DNA of 58,790 nt, taken from NCBI RefSeq assembly GCF_008123965.1, contig NZ_VSTH01000138.1, positions 1-58,790 on the forward strand. Reading direction: 5' to 3'. Below the pieces are notes generated by a model, which did not search any database, was not told the DNA's origin, and saw only the letters and a program-made list of their open reading frames with translations. Positions within the stretch are counted from its first letter, which is position 1. Each line of letters begins with the position of its first letter. Made by a program: the position numbers and the translations under genes. Below are positions 1 to 9,439 of this stretch, piece by piece. The stretch is from Bradyrhizobium hipponense (GTDB lineage Bacteria > Pseudomonadota > Alphaproteobacteria > Rhizobiales > Xanthobacteraceae).

Positions 1-20
1 CCCACAAGGGGAGAGGGACA
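1..20. repeat. Partial dispersed repeat, family B (end cut by the window)
   Basis: The first bases read CCCACAAGGGGAGAGGG, the same palindromic core seen at 16732-16748 and, in variant form, at 56464-56620. It lies just downstream of the stop codon of the TPR gene. Only one arm is inside the window. Confidence 0.6.
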
Positions 21-44
21 AGCGGCGAGCTTGCCTCTAAATCT

Positions 45-686
45 TCACCTTCTCGGCGCGGCGATGCGGGTTGGCTCAGCGTTCGAAAGCTCGGCGAGCT
101 TCGCGCGGGCCGCCTCGCGCGTGCGGCCGTCCTTGCTGGTGGGCAGCGCCAGGGCCGCTTCGAAATCGGTGCGCGCGTCGTCCGCCTGGCCGCGGGCGAG
201 GAACGCCAGGCCGCGATCGAAGCGAGCCTGCGCATCCGACGGGTCGAGGCGGACTGCCGTGTTGTAGCTCAGGATGGCGCGGTCGAGATCGCCCTTGGCG
301 GCGAGCGCAAGGCCACGCTGGTGATAGGGCGCGGCGAGCTTGGGATCGAGCGCGATCGCCTCGTCGTAGTCGGCAATGGCGAGCTCCGCCTCCCCGTTCT
401 GCCGGCGCGCGAGGCCGCGGTCGCGATAGAGCGAGGCGCGGTTGGGATTGAGGTGAATGGCCTGGTCGAAATCGGCGACCGCCCGACGCCAGTCGCCATG
501 GCGCAACGCGATCCGTCCGCGCCCCTCATAGGCGAAGGCGATCAGCGAGCCGCGGAGCGGCGAGAAGCCGATCACGGCCGAGCAGATGTCGAGCTCGTCC
601 TCGTCACCGCAATTCACAACGGTGTGCGTGGACAGGCCGATGAGCACGCCCAGGACGATCAGCAATGGCACCGCAGCTTTGGTCAT
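45..686 (-). CDS. TPR-repeat protein, membrane-anchored
   Basis: Protein of 213 aa. Residues about 4-20 form one hydrophobic segment (signal anchor or uncleaved signal), followed by three to four tetratricopeptide repeats at roughly 50-190. The repeats carry typical TPR wording (GRGRIALRHGDWRRAVADFD, YDEAIALDPKLAAPYHQRGL). TPRs bind partner proteins; the partner here is unknown. I prefer the ATG at 686 because the hydrophobic segment follows it directly. An upstream ATG at 740 would add 18 residues and neither start has a strong Shine-Dalgarno. No enzymatic domain is visible. Confidence 0.8.
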   Translation of the reverse strand: MTKAAVPLLIVLGVLIGLSTHTVVNCGDEDELDICSAVIGFSPLRGSLIAFAYEGRGRIALRHGDWRRAVADFDQAIHLNPNRASLYRDRGLARRQNGEAELAIADYDEAIALDPKLAAPYHQRGLALAAKGDLDRAILSYNTAVRLDPSDAQARFDRGLAFLARGQADDARTDFEAALALPTSKDGRTREAARAKLAELSNAEPTRIAAPRR

Positions 687-823
687 CTTCGACGGTGGCC
701 AGCGACAGGCCGGCCACGCATCCCCTTTCGAAGCAATCATCTGGCAGCGGTGTTAGCATCGGCTTGAACGCTCCTGTGTGCGCCAGGTCACAAAGCCGGA
801 CAGTATTTGTAGCCGGGTCCGTA

Positions 824-1759
824 TCAGCCCCAAGGACCACGCGACGACGAGCGGCCCCACGGGCTTCGCGGCGGATAGTTCTCATTGGCGCCGATCGACG
901 CGGTCGCCTGCGCGCCGAGCTCGGCCGCGAGCTGCTGGAGCGCCGCGATGCGATTCTGCGTCGAGGGATGGGTGGCGAAGAGATTGTCGACGCCGTGGCC
1001 CGACAGCGGATTGATGATGAACATATGCGCGGTCGCAGGGTTTCGTTCGGCCTCGAAGTTCGGGACCTGATGCGCGGCGCTATCGAGCTTCACCAGCGCC
1101 GACGCGAGCCACATCGGCTGGCCTGCGATGCGTGCGCCGAGATTGTCGGCGGCGTATTCGCGGGTGCGGCTGATCGCCATCTGCACCAGCATGGCACCGA
1201 GCGGCGCCAGGATCATCATCAGGATCGAGCCGACGATGCCGAGACCATTGTTGTTGTCGCGGTTGCCGCCGAAGAACATGCCGAACTGGGCAAGCATGGA
1301 GATCGCGCCGGCGATGGTCGCAGTAATTGTCATCAGCAGCGTGTCGTGATGCTTGATATGCGCGAGCTCGTGGGCGATGACGCCGGCGAGCTCCTCGCGG
1401 TTGAGCTGGTGCATCAGGCCGGTGGTGACGGCAACGGCGGCATTTTCGGGATTGCGGCCGGTTGCGAACGCATTGGGCTGCGGCTCGTCCATCAGGAACA
1501 CGCGCGGCATCGGCAGGCCGGCGCGCCCCGCAAGCTCGGCGACGAGACCGACCAGCTCCGGCGCGCTGGCACGATCGACCTCGTGGGCGCCGTACATGCC
1601 GAGCACCATACGGTCGGAGTTCCAGTAGGTGAAGAGATTGGTCGCCGCAGCAATAACGAGCGCGATCATGGCGCCGGAGGCGCCGCCGATAAGGTAGCCG
1701 ACACCCATGAACAGGGCGGTGAGGCCTGCGAGGAGGATTGCGGTACGAAAATAGTTCAT
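824..1759 (-). CDS. htpX: Zinc metalloprotease HtpX (M48 family)
   Basis: Protein of 311 aa. Membrane-bound zinc endopeptidase of the M48B family, which in other bacteria degrades misfolded inner-membrane proteins alongside FtsH. Two N-terminal membrane segments lie at about 5-45. The zinc motif HELAH is at residues 130-134, followed by two more hydrophobic segments (about 145-195). The substrate-cleft motif QPNAFATG precedes the active site, as is typical. The C-terminus is a short Ser/Arg/Pro-rich tail. The ATG at 1759 follows a GGGAGAC ribosome-binding site, and length fits the family (280-310 aa). The gene stands alone, divergent from the transglycosylase gene at 2062. Confidence 0.95.
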   Translation of the reverse strand: MNYFRTAILLAGLTALFMGVGYLIGGASGAMIALVIAAATNLFTYWNSDRMVLGMYGAHEVDRASAPELVGLVAELAGRAGLPMPRVFLMDEPQPNAFATGRNPENAAVAVTTGLMHQLNREELAGVIAHELAHIKHHDTLLMTITATIAGAISMLAQFGMFFGGNRDNNNGLGIVGSILMMILAPLGAMLVQMAISRTREYAADNLGARIAGQPMWLASALVKLDSAAHQVPNFEAERNPATAHMFIINPLSGHGVDNLFATHPSTQNRIAALQQLAAELGAQATASIGANENYPPRSPWGRSSSRGPWG

Positions 1760-1893
1760 GGCCGTCTCCCGGACCGGCCGTGGCCACTGGAGGCGCGGCG
1801 GGCCGGCGCTGTTGAGGTAGGGATGACCCCGCCCCGCCCGCAAGGTTTCATGGTGCGTCGCGGAGCCGCGGCTACGCTCAACGTTGCTTTTTC

Positions 1894-1984
1894 CGTCATG
1901 CCCGGGCTTGTCCCGGGCATCCGCGTTCTTCGTAGACGCAAGGACCGAAGCGCGTGGATGGCCGGGACAAGCCCGGCCATGACG
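1894..1984. repeat. Dispersed inverted repeat, family E
   Basis: Long imperfect palindrome between htpX and the transglycosylase gene. It begins CGTCATGCCCGGGCTTG and ends with the complementary GGGACAAGCCCGGCCATGACG. A diverged copy is at 23415-23539. It has no coding content and probably forms a stem-loop in RNA. Confidence 0.8.
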
Positions 1985-2061
1985 AAGGGATGGTTTGAGG
2001 CGCCCACTTCACATAAGCTTTAGCGAGATTCCACCGCGCCCTTCTGTCTGCCGGAAACCCC

Positions 2062-3363
2062 ATGCTCCAAACACGCCTCGCGACCGCGGCCGTTGTCCTT
2101 GTCGCTGTTTCCTTTCCTGCTTCCGCCCAATTCCTCCCGCCATCCGCAAAACCCGCCGCGCCCAAGGCGACTGCGCCGTCGCCCCGCGCGGCGTCGTGCC
2201 ACAATGGCGCGAGCTTCGATCGCTTCCTGGCCGACGTGAAGCAACAGGCGGTTGCCGCAGGCGTGTCGCAACGGACAATCGCGCAGGCCTCGCCCTACCT
2301 CGTTTACGACCAGGGCATCGTCAACCGCGACCGCGGCCAGCGCGTGTTCGGCCAGCTCTTTACCGAGTTTGCCGGCCGTATGGCGGCGCCCTATCGCATG
2401 CAGAACGGCCAGCAGCACATCAAGACATATGCGGCCGCATTCGCGCGCGCCGAAAAGGAATACGGCGTGCCGCCGGCGGTGATTGCCGCGTTCTGGGGCC
2501 TCGAGAGCGATTTCGGCGCCAACATGGGCAATTTGCCGACGCTGAAATCGCTGGTGTCGCTGGCCTATGACTGCCGCCGCTCGGAGATGTTCGTGAACGA
2601 AACCATCGCCGCGCTGAAGGTGATCGATCGCGGCGATCTCTTGCCCGACGAGATGATCGGCTCCTGGGCCGGCGAGCTCGGCCAGACGCAGTTTTTGCCG
2701 GTGCACTACGTCAACTATGCCGTCGACTATGACGGCGATGGACTGCGCGACCTCTTGCGCAGCGGACCCGACGTGATCGGCTCGACCGCGAACTATATCG
2801 CCAACGGCTTGAAGTGGCGGCGCGGCGAGCCATGGCTGGAAGAGATCAAGGTGCCGCAAAACCTGCCATGGGATCAGACCGATCTTTCGGTGCAGCAGCC
2901 GCGCTCGAAATGGGCGCAGCTTGGTGTCACCTATCCCGATGGCCGGCCGCTGCCGAACGACAATCTCGCGGCCTCCGTGCTGCTGCCGATGGGACGGACC
3001 GGGCCGGCCTTCATGGCCTATCCGAATTTCGCGGCTTACACCGAGTGGAATAACTCGCTGATCTATTCGACCACAGCGGGCTATCTGGCCTCGCGCATCG
3101 CGGGCGCGGCCCCGATGCGCAAGCCGTCTGCGCCGGTCGCGCAACTGCCGTTCAACGAGCTCAAGGAATTGCAGCAGCTCCTGGTCCGCGCCGGCTTCAA
3201 CGTCGGCAAAGTCGACGGCGTGCTGGGCCAGCAGAGCCGCGCCGCCGTCAAGGCGATGCAGGTCAAATACGGCCTGCCCGCCGATTCCTGGCCCACTGCC
3301 GAGCTACTGGCCCGCATGCGCGGCGCTACGGCGCAGGCCCAGCCGGCGGGAACGATCCGGTAG
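2062..3363 (+). CDS. Lytic murein transglycosylase (MltB-like) with peptidoglycan-binding domain
   Basis: Protein of 433 aa. Predicted to cleave the MurNAc-GlcNAc bond of peptidoglycan with 1,6-anhydro product formation. A signal peptide covers residues 1-22 (cleavage near SAQ). The SLT2/MltB catalytic domain spans about 45-345, with the likely catalytic Glu148 in FWGLESDFGANMG. A peptidoglycan-binding type 1 domain follows at about 355-415 (FNELKELQQLLVRAGFNVGK, then LGQQSRAAVKAMQ). The protein is probably periplasmic; no lipobox is seen. It is a monocistronic gene divergent from htpX. Confidence 0.92.
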   Translation: MLQTRLATAAVVLVAVSFPASAQFLPPSAKPAAPKATAPSPRAASCHNGASFDRFLADVKQQAVAAGVSQRTIAQASPYLVYDQGIVNRDRGQRVFGQLFTEFAGRMAAPYRMQNGQQHIKTYAAAFARAEKEYGVPPAVIAAFWGLESDFGANMGNLPTLKSLVSLAYDCRRSEMFVNETIAALKVIDRGDLLPDEMIGSWAGELGQTQFLPVHYVNYAVDYDGDGLRDLLRSGPDVIGSTANYIANGLKWRRGEPWLEEIKVPQNLPWDQTDLSVQQPRSKWAQLGVTYPDGRPLPNDNLAASVLLPMGRTGPAFMAYPNFAAYTEWNNSLIYSTTAGYLASRIAGAAPMRKPSAPVAQLPFNELKELQQLLVRAGFNVGKVDGVLGQQSRAAVKAMQVKYGLPADSWPTAELLARMRGATAQAQPAGTIR

Positions 3364-3470
3364 AATTTTCGCACCGCACAAGCCGCTCCCGCGATTGTAT
3401 TTTTCCATGACGTTCCCATGTGAGTGGCTCAGGTTTCTCCTGAGATCCCCACCATGAGAGCGAGCATCAC

Positions 3471-3974
3471 ATGTCCTTTTATGACGCCGTCGTCCCCGCC
3501 TATTTGCAAATGCTGAACAGCCTCATCGGCCTGCTCACCAAGGCAGAAGCGCATTGCGCGGCCAAGAAGGTCGACCCCGCCGTCCTGCTGGGATCCCGCC
3601 TCTTCCCGGACATGCTGCCGCTGTCGAAACAGATCCAGCTCGTCAGCGATTTCGCCGCCAAAGGCTGCGCGCGGCTGACCCACAGCGAAGTACCCTCAAG
3701 CTCCGACACCGAGACGAGCTTTGGCGAATTGAAGCAGCGGCTGGCAAAGACGATCGACTACGTGAAATCGTTCAAGCCGGAGCAGTTCGAGGGCGCCGAC
3801 GCCAAGGACGTCACCTTCCCGGCCGGTCCCGACAAATCCATCACCATGAAGGGGCAGCAATTCCTGAGCGCATTCTCGCTGCCGAACTTCTATTTCCACG
3901 CGGCGATCGCCCACGGCATCTTGCGTCACAACGGCGTCGATATCGGCAAGCGCGATTTCCTCGGCGCGAACTGA
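3471..3974 (+). CDS. DUF1993 family protein
   Basis: Protein of 167 aa, soluble, no signal peptide. The sequence matches the DUF1993 pattern: N-terminal VPAYLQMLNSLIGLLTKAEAH, a central RLFPDMLPLSKQIQLVSD, and a C-terminal FYFHAAIAHGILRHNGVDIGK. The family has a DinB-like helical fold and no established function. It starts at ATG 3471, about 107 nt after the transglycosylase stop. Function unknown. Confidence 0.85.
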   Translation: MSFYDAVVPAYLQMLNSLIGLLTKAEAHCAAKKVDPAVLLGSRLFPDMLPLSKQIQLVSDFAAKGCARLTHSEVPSSSDTETSFGELKQRLAKTIDYVKSFKPEQFEGADAKDVTFPAGPDKSITMKGQQFLSAFSLPNFYFHAAIAHGILRHNGVDIGKRDFLGAN

Positions 3975-4032
3975 GCTTCGATATGGCCGCAGCGAAAACC
4001 CGCTGCCGTGATCCAAATTGCACATGAATTAT

Positions 4033-4056
4033 GCTACGCGGACGTTGCCGCGTAGC
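4033..4056. promoter_or_regulatory. Perfect inverted repeat upstream of nemA
   Basis: GCTACGCGG (4033-4041) and CCGCGTAGC (4048-4056) form a perfect 9-bp inverted repeat with a 6-nt centre, in the 172-nt gap before nemA. It may be an operator for nemA or the terminator hairpin of the DUF1993 gene. No T-run follows, which favours an operator. Confidence 0.4.
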
Positions 4057-4146
4057 TCGCCTGCACTTTCCGTATGGCTCTTCTCTTGCACTGGTTGCCG
4101 CAATGCACAAGTGTTCGGAACCTCTCATTGCCTGGAAGCGAATCCC

Positions 4147-5250
4147 ATGAGCCGTCCGACCAAATTGTTTGAGACCTACAAGCTCGGCCCGATCACGCTT
4201 GCGAACCGTTTCGTGATGGCGCCATTGACGCGCAACCGGGCCGTGCCCGGCAGCTTCGTGCCGAGCCCGCTTGCCGCGGACTATTACGGCCAGCGCGCCT
4301 CCGCAGCCCTGCTGATCACCGAAGCGAGCCAGGTCTCGCAGCAGGGCCAGGGCTATCAGGACACGCCAGGCATCTACACCAAGGAGCAGGCCGCCGGCTG
4401 GCGCAAGGTCACCGACCGCGTCCATGAGCGCGGTGGAAAGATCTTCATCCAGCTCTGGCATGTCGGACGCATCTCGCATGTCGCGCTTCAGGCCAATGGC
4501 GCCGCTCCGGTGGCGCCGAGCGCGATCCGCGCCAAGGGCAAGACCTTCGTTGGCGGCACTTTCGCCGACGTTTCCGAGCCCCGCGCGCTCGAGCTTTCCG
4601 AAATTCCAGGGACCATCGAGGATTTCAAGCGCGCGACGCGCTATGCGCTGGAAGCCGGTTTCGACGGCGTCGAGATCCACGGCGCCAATGGCTATTTGCT
4701 CGAGCAGTTCGCCAAGGACGGCACCAACAAGCGCCTAGATGCCTATGGCGGCTCCATCGAAAACCGCGCGCGGCTGATGCTGGAGGTTTCGAAGGCCGTT
4801 GCCGCCGAAGCCGGCGCCGACCGCACCGGCATCCGCATTTCGCCGGTAACGCCGGCCAACGATATCTCGGATTCGAACCCGCAAGCTTTGTACCACCATA
4901 TCGTCGACGGGCTCAGCGCCCTGAAGCTGGTCTATCTCCATGTCGTCGAGGGCGCCACCGGCGGCCCGCGCGACATCGCGCCGTTCGACTATGCGGGCCT
5001 GCGCAAGCGCTTCTCCGGCGCCTATGTCGCCAACAACGGCTACGACTTCGATCTTGCGACCAAGGTGCTGGATGCCGGCGCCGCCGATCTGATCGCGTTC
5101 GGCAAGCCGTTTATCTCCAACCCCGATCTGGTCGAGCGTCTGAAGAAGGGGGCCTCGCTGAACGAGTGGGACAAGAACACGTTCTACGGCGGCGGCGCAA
5201 AGGGATATACGGACTATCCGGCGCTGGAAGCGGCCGAGGCGGCGGAGTAA
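4147..5250 (+). CDS. nemA: Alkene reductase, Old Yellow Enzyme family (NemA-like)
   Basis: Protein of 367 aa. FMN-dependent NAD(P)H oxidoreductase that reduces activated C=C bonds (N-ethylmaleimide, enones, nitro-esters). It is a single TIM barrel. Recognisable OYE motifs are NRFVMAPLTRNRAVPG near the N-terminus, FIQLWHVGRISH (FMN and active-site His region), GFDGVEIHGANGYLLEQF, and the C-terminal DLIAFGKPFISNPDLVERL. The ATG at 4147 gives the family's usual length; an in-frame ATG at 4018 would add an implausible tail. No nemR-like regulator is adjacent. Confidence 0.92.
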   Translation: MSRPTKLFETYKLGPITLANRFVMAPLTRNRAVPGSFVPSPLAADYYGQRASAALLITEASQVSQQGQGYQDTPGIYTKEQAAGWRKVTDRVHERGGKIFIQLWHVGRISHVALQANGAAPVAPSAIRAKGKTFVGGTFADVSEPRALELSEIPGTIEDFKRATRYALEAGFDGVEIHGANGYLLEQFAKDGTNKRLDAYGGSIENRARLMLEVSKAVAAEAGADRTGIRISPVTPANDISDSNPQALYHHIVDGLSALKLVYLHVVEGATGGPRDIAPFDYAGLRKRFSGAYVANNGYDFDLATKVLDAGAADLIAFGKPFISNPDLVERLKKGASLNEWDKNTFYGGGAKGYTDYPALEAAEAAE

Positions 5251-5274
5251 GGCTGCGCGAACGCTTCATCCTCC

Positions 5275-5359
5275 GTCATTGCGAGGAGCCCTTGCGACGA
5301 AGCAATCCAGACTGCCTCTGCGGAAGGACGCTGGATTGCTTCGCTACGCTCGCAATGAC
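5275..5359. repeat. Dispersed inverted repeat, family C (copy 1)
   Basis: Starts GTCATTGCGAGGAG and ends with the complement CGCTCGCAATGAC, with AGCAATCCAGACTGCC near the middle. Further copies are at 24200-24277 and 28206-28264. It lies between the ends of nemA and the glp operon. Confidence 0.85.
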
Positions 5360-5390
5360 GATGTGGGTGCAGAGTGGGCTCCGCACAAAG

Positions 5391-5426
5391 AAACAAAGAA
5401 AAAGGCCGGGACTTCTCCCGGCCTTT
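5391..5426 (-). terminator. Rho-independent terminator of the glp operon
   Basis: Perfect 11-bp stem: AAAGGCCGGGA (5401-5411) and TCCCGGCCTTT (5416-5426) with a 4-nt loop. On the minus strand the stem is followed by TTTTTCTTTG, a good U-tract. It lies 20 nt past the glpV stop and may also stop nemA transcription on the other strand. Confidence 0.88.
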
Positions 5427-5445
5427 CGTGGTTATGAGACGTACC

Positions 5446-7242
5446 TTACTGCAGCGAGGCGCGCTTGGGCGGGGTTGCCGGCCACGACTTGATCAGCGTG
5501 TCGTAGTCGACCGTCTCGCCCTTCGGCTTCTCGTTGGCAAGCTTGCGCTGAGGAGCAATCGTGCCGTCCTTCTGGGCCTTGGCGAACCAGTACTCGGCCG
5601 TTTCCTTCTTGTGCAGCTTCGGACCGCAGGCACCCTGCACGCCGGACTTCTCCAGGCGTTCCATGACGGAGTCCTGAGCTGCGGCAAGCGAGTCCATCGC
5701 GGCTTGCGGCGTCTTCGTACCGGACGACGCATCGCCGATGTTCTGCCACCACAGCTGCGCGAGCTTCGGATAGTCGGGCACGTTATTGCCGGTCGGGGTC
5801 CACTGCACGCGCGCGGGCGAGCGGTAGAACTCGATCAGGCCGCCGAGCTTCGGCGCACGCTCAGTGAACGACTTGTCCCAGATGTCGGATTCACGGATGA
5901 AGGTGAGACCGACATGGCTCTTCTTCAGCGACACCGTCTTCGAGACGATGAACTGGAGATAGAGCCAGGCCGCCTTGCGGCGATCCGCGGGTGTCGACTT
6001 CAGAAGCGTGAGCGAGCCCGCGTCCTGATAGCCGAGCTTCATGCCTTCCTTCCAGTACGCGCCATGCGGCGACGGAGCCATACGCCATTTCGGCGTACCG
6101 TCCGCGTTCATCACGGCGATGCCCGGCTTCACCATGTCGGCGGTGAAAGCGGTGTACCAGAACATCTGCTGGGCGATATTGCCCTGCGCCGGCACGGGAC
6201 CGGACTCAGAGAAGGTCATGCCCTGCGCTTGCGGCGGAGCATACTTCTTCATCCAGTCCAGATACTTCGTGATCGAGTAGACCGCGGCCGGGCCGTTGGT
6301 GTCGCCACCACGTTCGACCGAGGAGCCGACCGGACGGCAGCCTTCCATGCGGATGCCCCACTCGTCGACCGGCAGACCGTTCGGAATGCCCTTGTCGCCG
6401 TTGCCGGCCATCGACAGCCAGGCGTCGGTGAACCGCCATCCGAGCGAGGGGTCCTTCTTGCCATAGTCCATATGGCCGTAGACCTTGACGCCGTTGATCT
6501 CCTTGATGTCGTTGGTGAAGAACTCGGCGATGTCCTCATAGGCGGACCAGTTCACGGGCACGCCGAGCTCGTAGCCATACTTGGCCTTGAACTTGGCCTT
6601 GTAGTCGGGGTTGGTGAACCAATCGTAGCGGAACCAGTAGAGGTTGGCGAACTGCTGGTCAGGCAGCTGGTAGAGCTTGCCGTCCGGTGCCGTGCCAAAG
6701 GACTTGCCGATGAAGTCGTTGACCTCGAGCATGGGGTCGGTGACGTCCTTGCCCTCACCGGTCATGTAGTCCGACAGCGCGATGGTCTGGCCGTAGCGGA
6801 AGTGCGTGCCGATCAGATCGGAGTCGTTGATCCAGCCGTCATAGACGTTCTTGCCGGACTGCATCTGGGTCTGCAGCTTCTCGACCACGTCACCTTCCTG
6901 TATGATGTCGTGCTTGAGCTTGATGCCGGTAAGTTCGGAGAACGCCTTGGCCAGCGTCTGCGACTCATATTCGTGGGTCGTGATGGTCTCGGAGACGACG
7001 TTGATCTCCATGCCCTTGAAGGGCTCGGCGGCCTTGGCAAACCACTCCAGCTCCTTCTTCTGGTCTTCCTTCGACAGCGTCGAGGGCTGGAATTCCGCGA
7101 TCCACTTCTGGATCGCAGCGTCGTCGGCGGCGCGGACCGGCGCCGAGACGGCGAACGACACCGCGATAAGCGCGGCGGCGCTCGACATCGTTAGAAATCT
7201 GCTTTTGGTCAATGGACGTTCCCTTCTCCTAAACTGCCGCAT
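5446..7242 (-). CDS. glpV: Glycerol ABC transporter substrate-binding protein GlpV
   Basis: Protein of 598 aa from ATG 7242. Periplasmic solute-binding protein of the glycerol ABC importer described in Rhizobium leguminosarum (GlpSTPQUV). It has an N-terminal signal peptide whose hydrophobic core is LTMSSAAALIAVSFAVSAPV with cleavage after VRA. A family 1-like bilobal binding domain follows (LYQLPDQQFANLYWFRYDWF, ADMVKPGIAVMNADG). Its large size fits GlpV rather than ordinary sugar-binding proteins. ATG 7242 has a GGAGGAAC ribosome-binding site. A TTG at 7212, after AGGAGAAGGG, would give a shorter signal peptide and is an alternative. Last gene of the operon; terminator at 5391-5426. Confidence 0.9.
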   Translation of the reverse strand: MRQFRRRERPLTKSRFLTMSSAAALIAVSFAVSAPVRAADDAAIQKWIAEFQPSTLSKEDQKKELEWFAKAAEPFKGMEINVVSETITTHEYESQTLAKAFSELTGIKLKHDIIQEGDVVEKLQTQMQSGKNVYDGWINDSDLIGTHFRYGQTIALSDYMTGEGKDVTDPMLEVNDFIGKSFGTAPDGKLYQLPDQQFANLYWFRYDWFTNPDYKAKFKAKYGYELGVPVNWSAYEDIAEFFTNDIKEINGVKVYGHMDYGKKDPSLGWRFTDAWLSMAGNGDKGIPNGLPVDEWGIRMEGCRPVGSSVERGGDTNGPAAVYSITKYLDWMKKYAPPQAQGMTFSESGPVPAQGNIAQQMFWYTAFTADMVKPGIAVMNADGTPKWRMAPSPHGAYWKEGMKLGYQDAGSLTLLKSTPADRRKAAWLYLQFIVSKTVSLKKSHVGLTFIRESDIWDKSFTERAPKLGGLIEFYRSPARVQWTPTGNNVPDYPKLAQLWWQNIGDASSGTKTPQAAMDSLAAAQDSVMERLEKSGVQGACGPKLHKKETAEYWFAKAQKDGTIAPQRKLANEKPKGETVDYDTLIKSWPATPPKRASLQ

Positions 7243-7316
7243 GTTGTTCCTCCGTTGCAGCGACAAACTTTATACAGGCCCGGGTTTGCTCCCGGATCTG
7301 GCCGTCCCTTCGCGAG

Positions 7317-7646
7317 CTAGACCGTGCGAAAAATGAGCACGGCCGTGACAAGCGAAATTCCTGATGCGAGCCACAGGCGCGAAATCTCAATGCCCTCCTC
7401 GCTGATTGGTAGTGTAGCAAGCGCGTCGGTGCCGATGAAAGCGATCCACAAGAGGTGGATGACCGCGGCCGTGATCAGCGAGATGAACAGGCGGTCGCCC
7501 CGGGTGGTCGGGATGCGCAGCACGCCGACACGCTCGGCCTCCGGATAGGCCGCGGCAAGCCAAGTCATCACGGCGAGCGTGCAGGCGAGCGCGACGAAGA
7601 AGATCGCGGTCGGCAGCGTCCAGGCCATCCATGCGATGGATTCCAT
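7317..7646 (-). CDS. glpU: Small membrane protein GlpU (DUF2160)
   Basis: Protein of 109 aa with three hydrophobic segments (about 8-32, 53-72 and 90-107). Matches the DUF2160 family, consistently encoded between the permease and binding-protein genes of rhizobial glycerol ABC operons and named GlpU. Its exact role is unproven; an accessory membrane role in the importer is inferred from conserved context. ATG 7646 has the ribosome-binding site GGGGAGGC. It is 12 nt from glpQ and 74 nt from glpV. Confidence 0.87.
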   Translation of the reverse strand: MESIAWMAWTLPTAIFFVALACTLAVMTWLAAAYPEAERVGVLRIPTTRGDRLFISLITAAVIHLLWIAFIGTDALATLPISEEGIEISRLWLASGISLVTAVLIFRTV

Positions 7647-7658
7647 AAAAGCCTCCCC

Positions 7659-8464
<806 letters not shown>

Positions 8465-8465
<1 letters not shown>

Positions 8466-9439
8466 CAGGCTACTCCTTCCTTTGGCTTGAGTGCGGGCAC
8501 GGGCTTGAGCCCGGCCGAAGCCTTGAAATCGAGCGCCGGCTCGCTCTCCGCCTGGACTTTGCGTTCGACGCCGGCATTGGTCATGACGGTATAGAATATC
8601 CAGCAGACGATCAGGATGATCAGGTTGTAGACCAGCGACAGCGCGGCGGCCTTGCCGAGGTCGAACTGACCGAGCGCGATCTTGACGAGCTCGATCGACA
8701 CGAAGGTGGTCGAGTTGCCCGGCCCGCCACCGGTGACGACGAAGGGTTCGGTGTAGATCATGAACGAGTCCATGAAGCGCAGCAGCACCGCGATCAGCAG
8801 CACCCGGTTCATCTTGGGCAGCTGGATCGCCTTGAACACGGCCCAGCGCGAGGCGCCGTCGATCTGGGCGGCCTGGTAATAGGCCTCGGGGATCGACTTC
8901 AGGCCGGCATAGCAGAGCAGCGCGACCAGGCTGGTCCAGTGCCAGACGTCCATGACGATGACGGTGACCCAGGCGTCGATGTCGTTGGAGACGTAATTAT
9001 AGTCGATGCCGATGGCGTTGAGGACATAGCCGAGCAGGCCGATGTCGGGGCGGCCGAAAATCTGCCAGATCGTGCCGACCACGTTCCACGGAATCAGCAG
9101 CGGCAGTGCGAGGATGACGAGACAGGCCGCCACCGTCCAACCCTGGCGCGGCATCGACAACGCGACGACGATGCCGAGCGGCACCTCGATGGCAAGGATC
9201 ACCAGCGAGAAGAACAGATTGCGCCCGAGCGAGGCCAGGAAGCGGCCGCCGAGATCGGTCGAGGGATCGAGCAATTCCTTGAACCAGCCGACGCCGTTCC
9301 AGAAGAATTGGTTGTTGCCGAAGGTGTCCTGCATCGAATAGTTCACCACCGTCATCAGCGGCAGCACCGCCGAGAAGGCGACGACCAGGAACACCGGCGC
9401 TACCAGAAACCAGGCTTTTTGGTTGACGGTCTTGTCCAT
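8465..9439 (-). CDS. glpP: Glycerol ABC transporter permease GlpP
   Basis: Protein of 324 aa. MalF-type permease with six predicted helices, the first at about 10-32 (WFLVAPVFLVVAFSAVLPLM). A large periplasmic loop lies near 40-75. The EAA motif is EAYYQAAQIDGASRWAVFKAIQLP (about residue 195), giving the ATPase docking helix. The extended cytoplasmic tail is rich in Lys/Glu/Pro. Start and stop codons overlap the neighbouring glpT and glpQ by one base each, so the genes form a tightly coupled unit. Confidence 0.9.

Noticed and set aside
665..2023. 452-aa open frame antisense to htpX
   Set aside because: Antisense to a gene with intact HELAH motif; it crosses a dispersed repeat and has no recognisable domain.
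5374..7194. 606-aa open frame antisense to glpV
   Set aside because: It mirrors the codons of a clearly real gene in GC-rich DNA; its composition (Leu/Arg/Val/Gly-rich, no motifs) is that of an antisense shadow.
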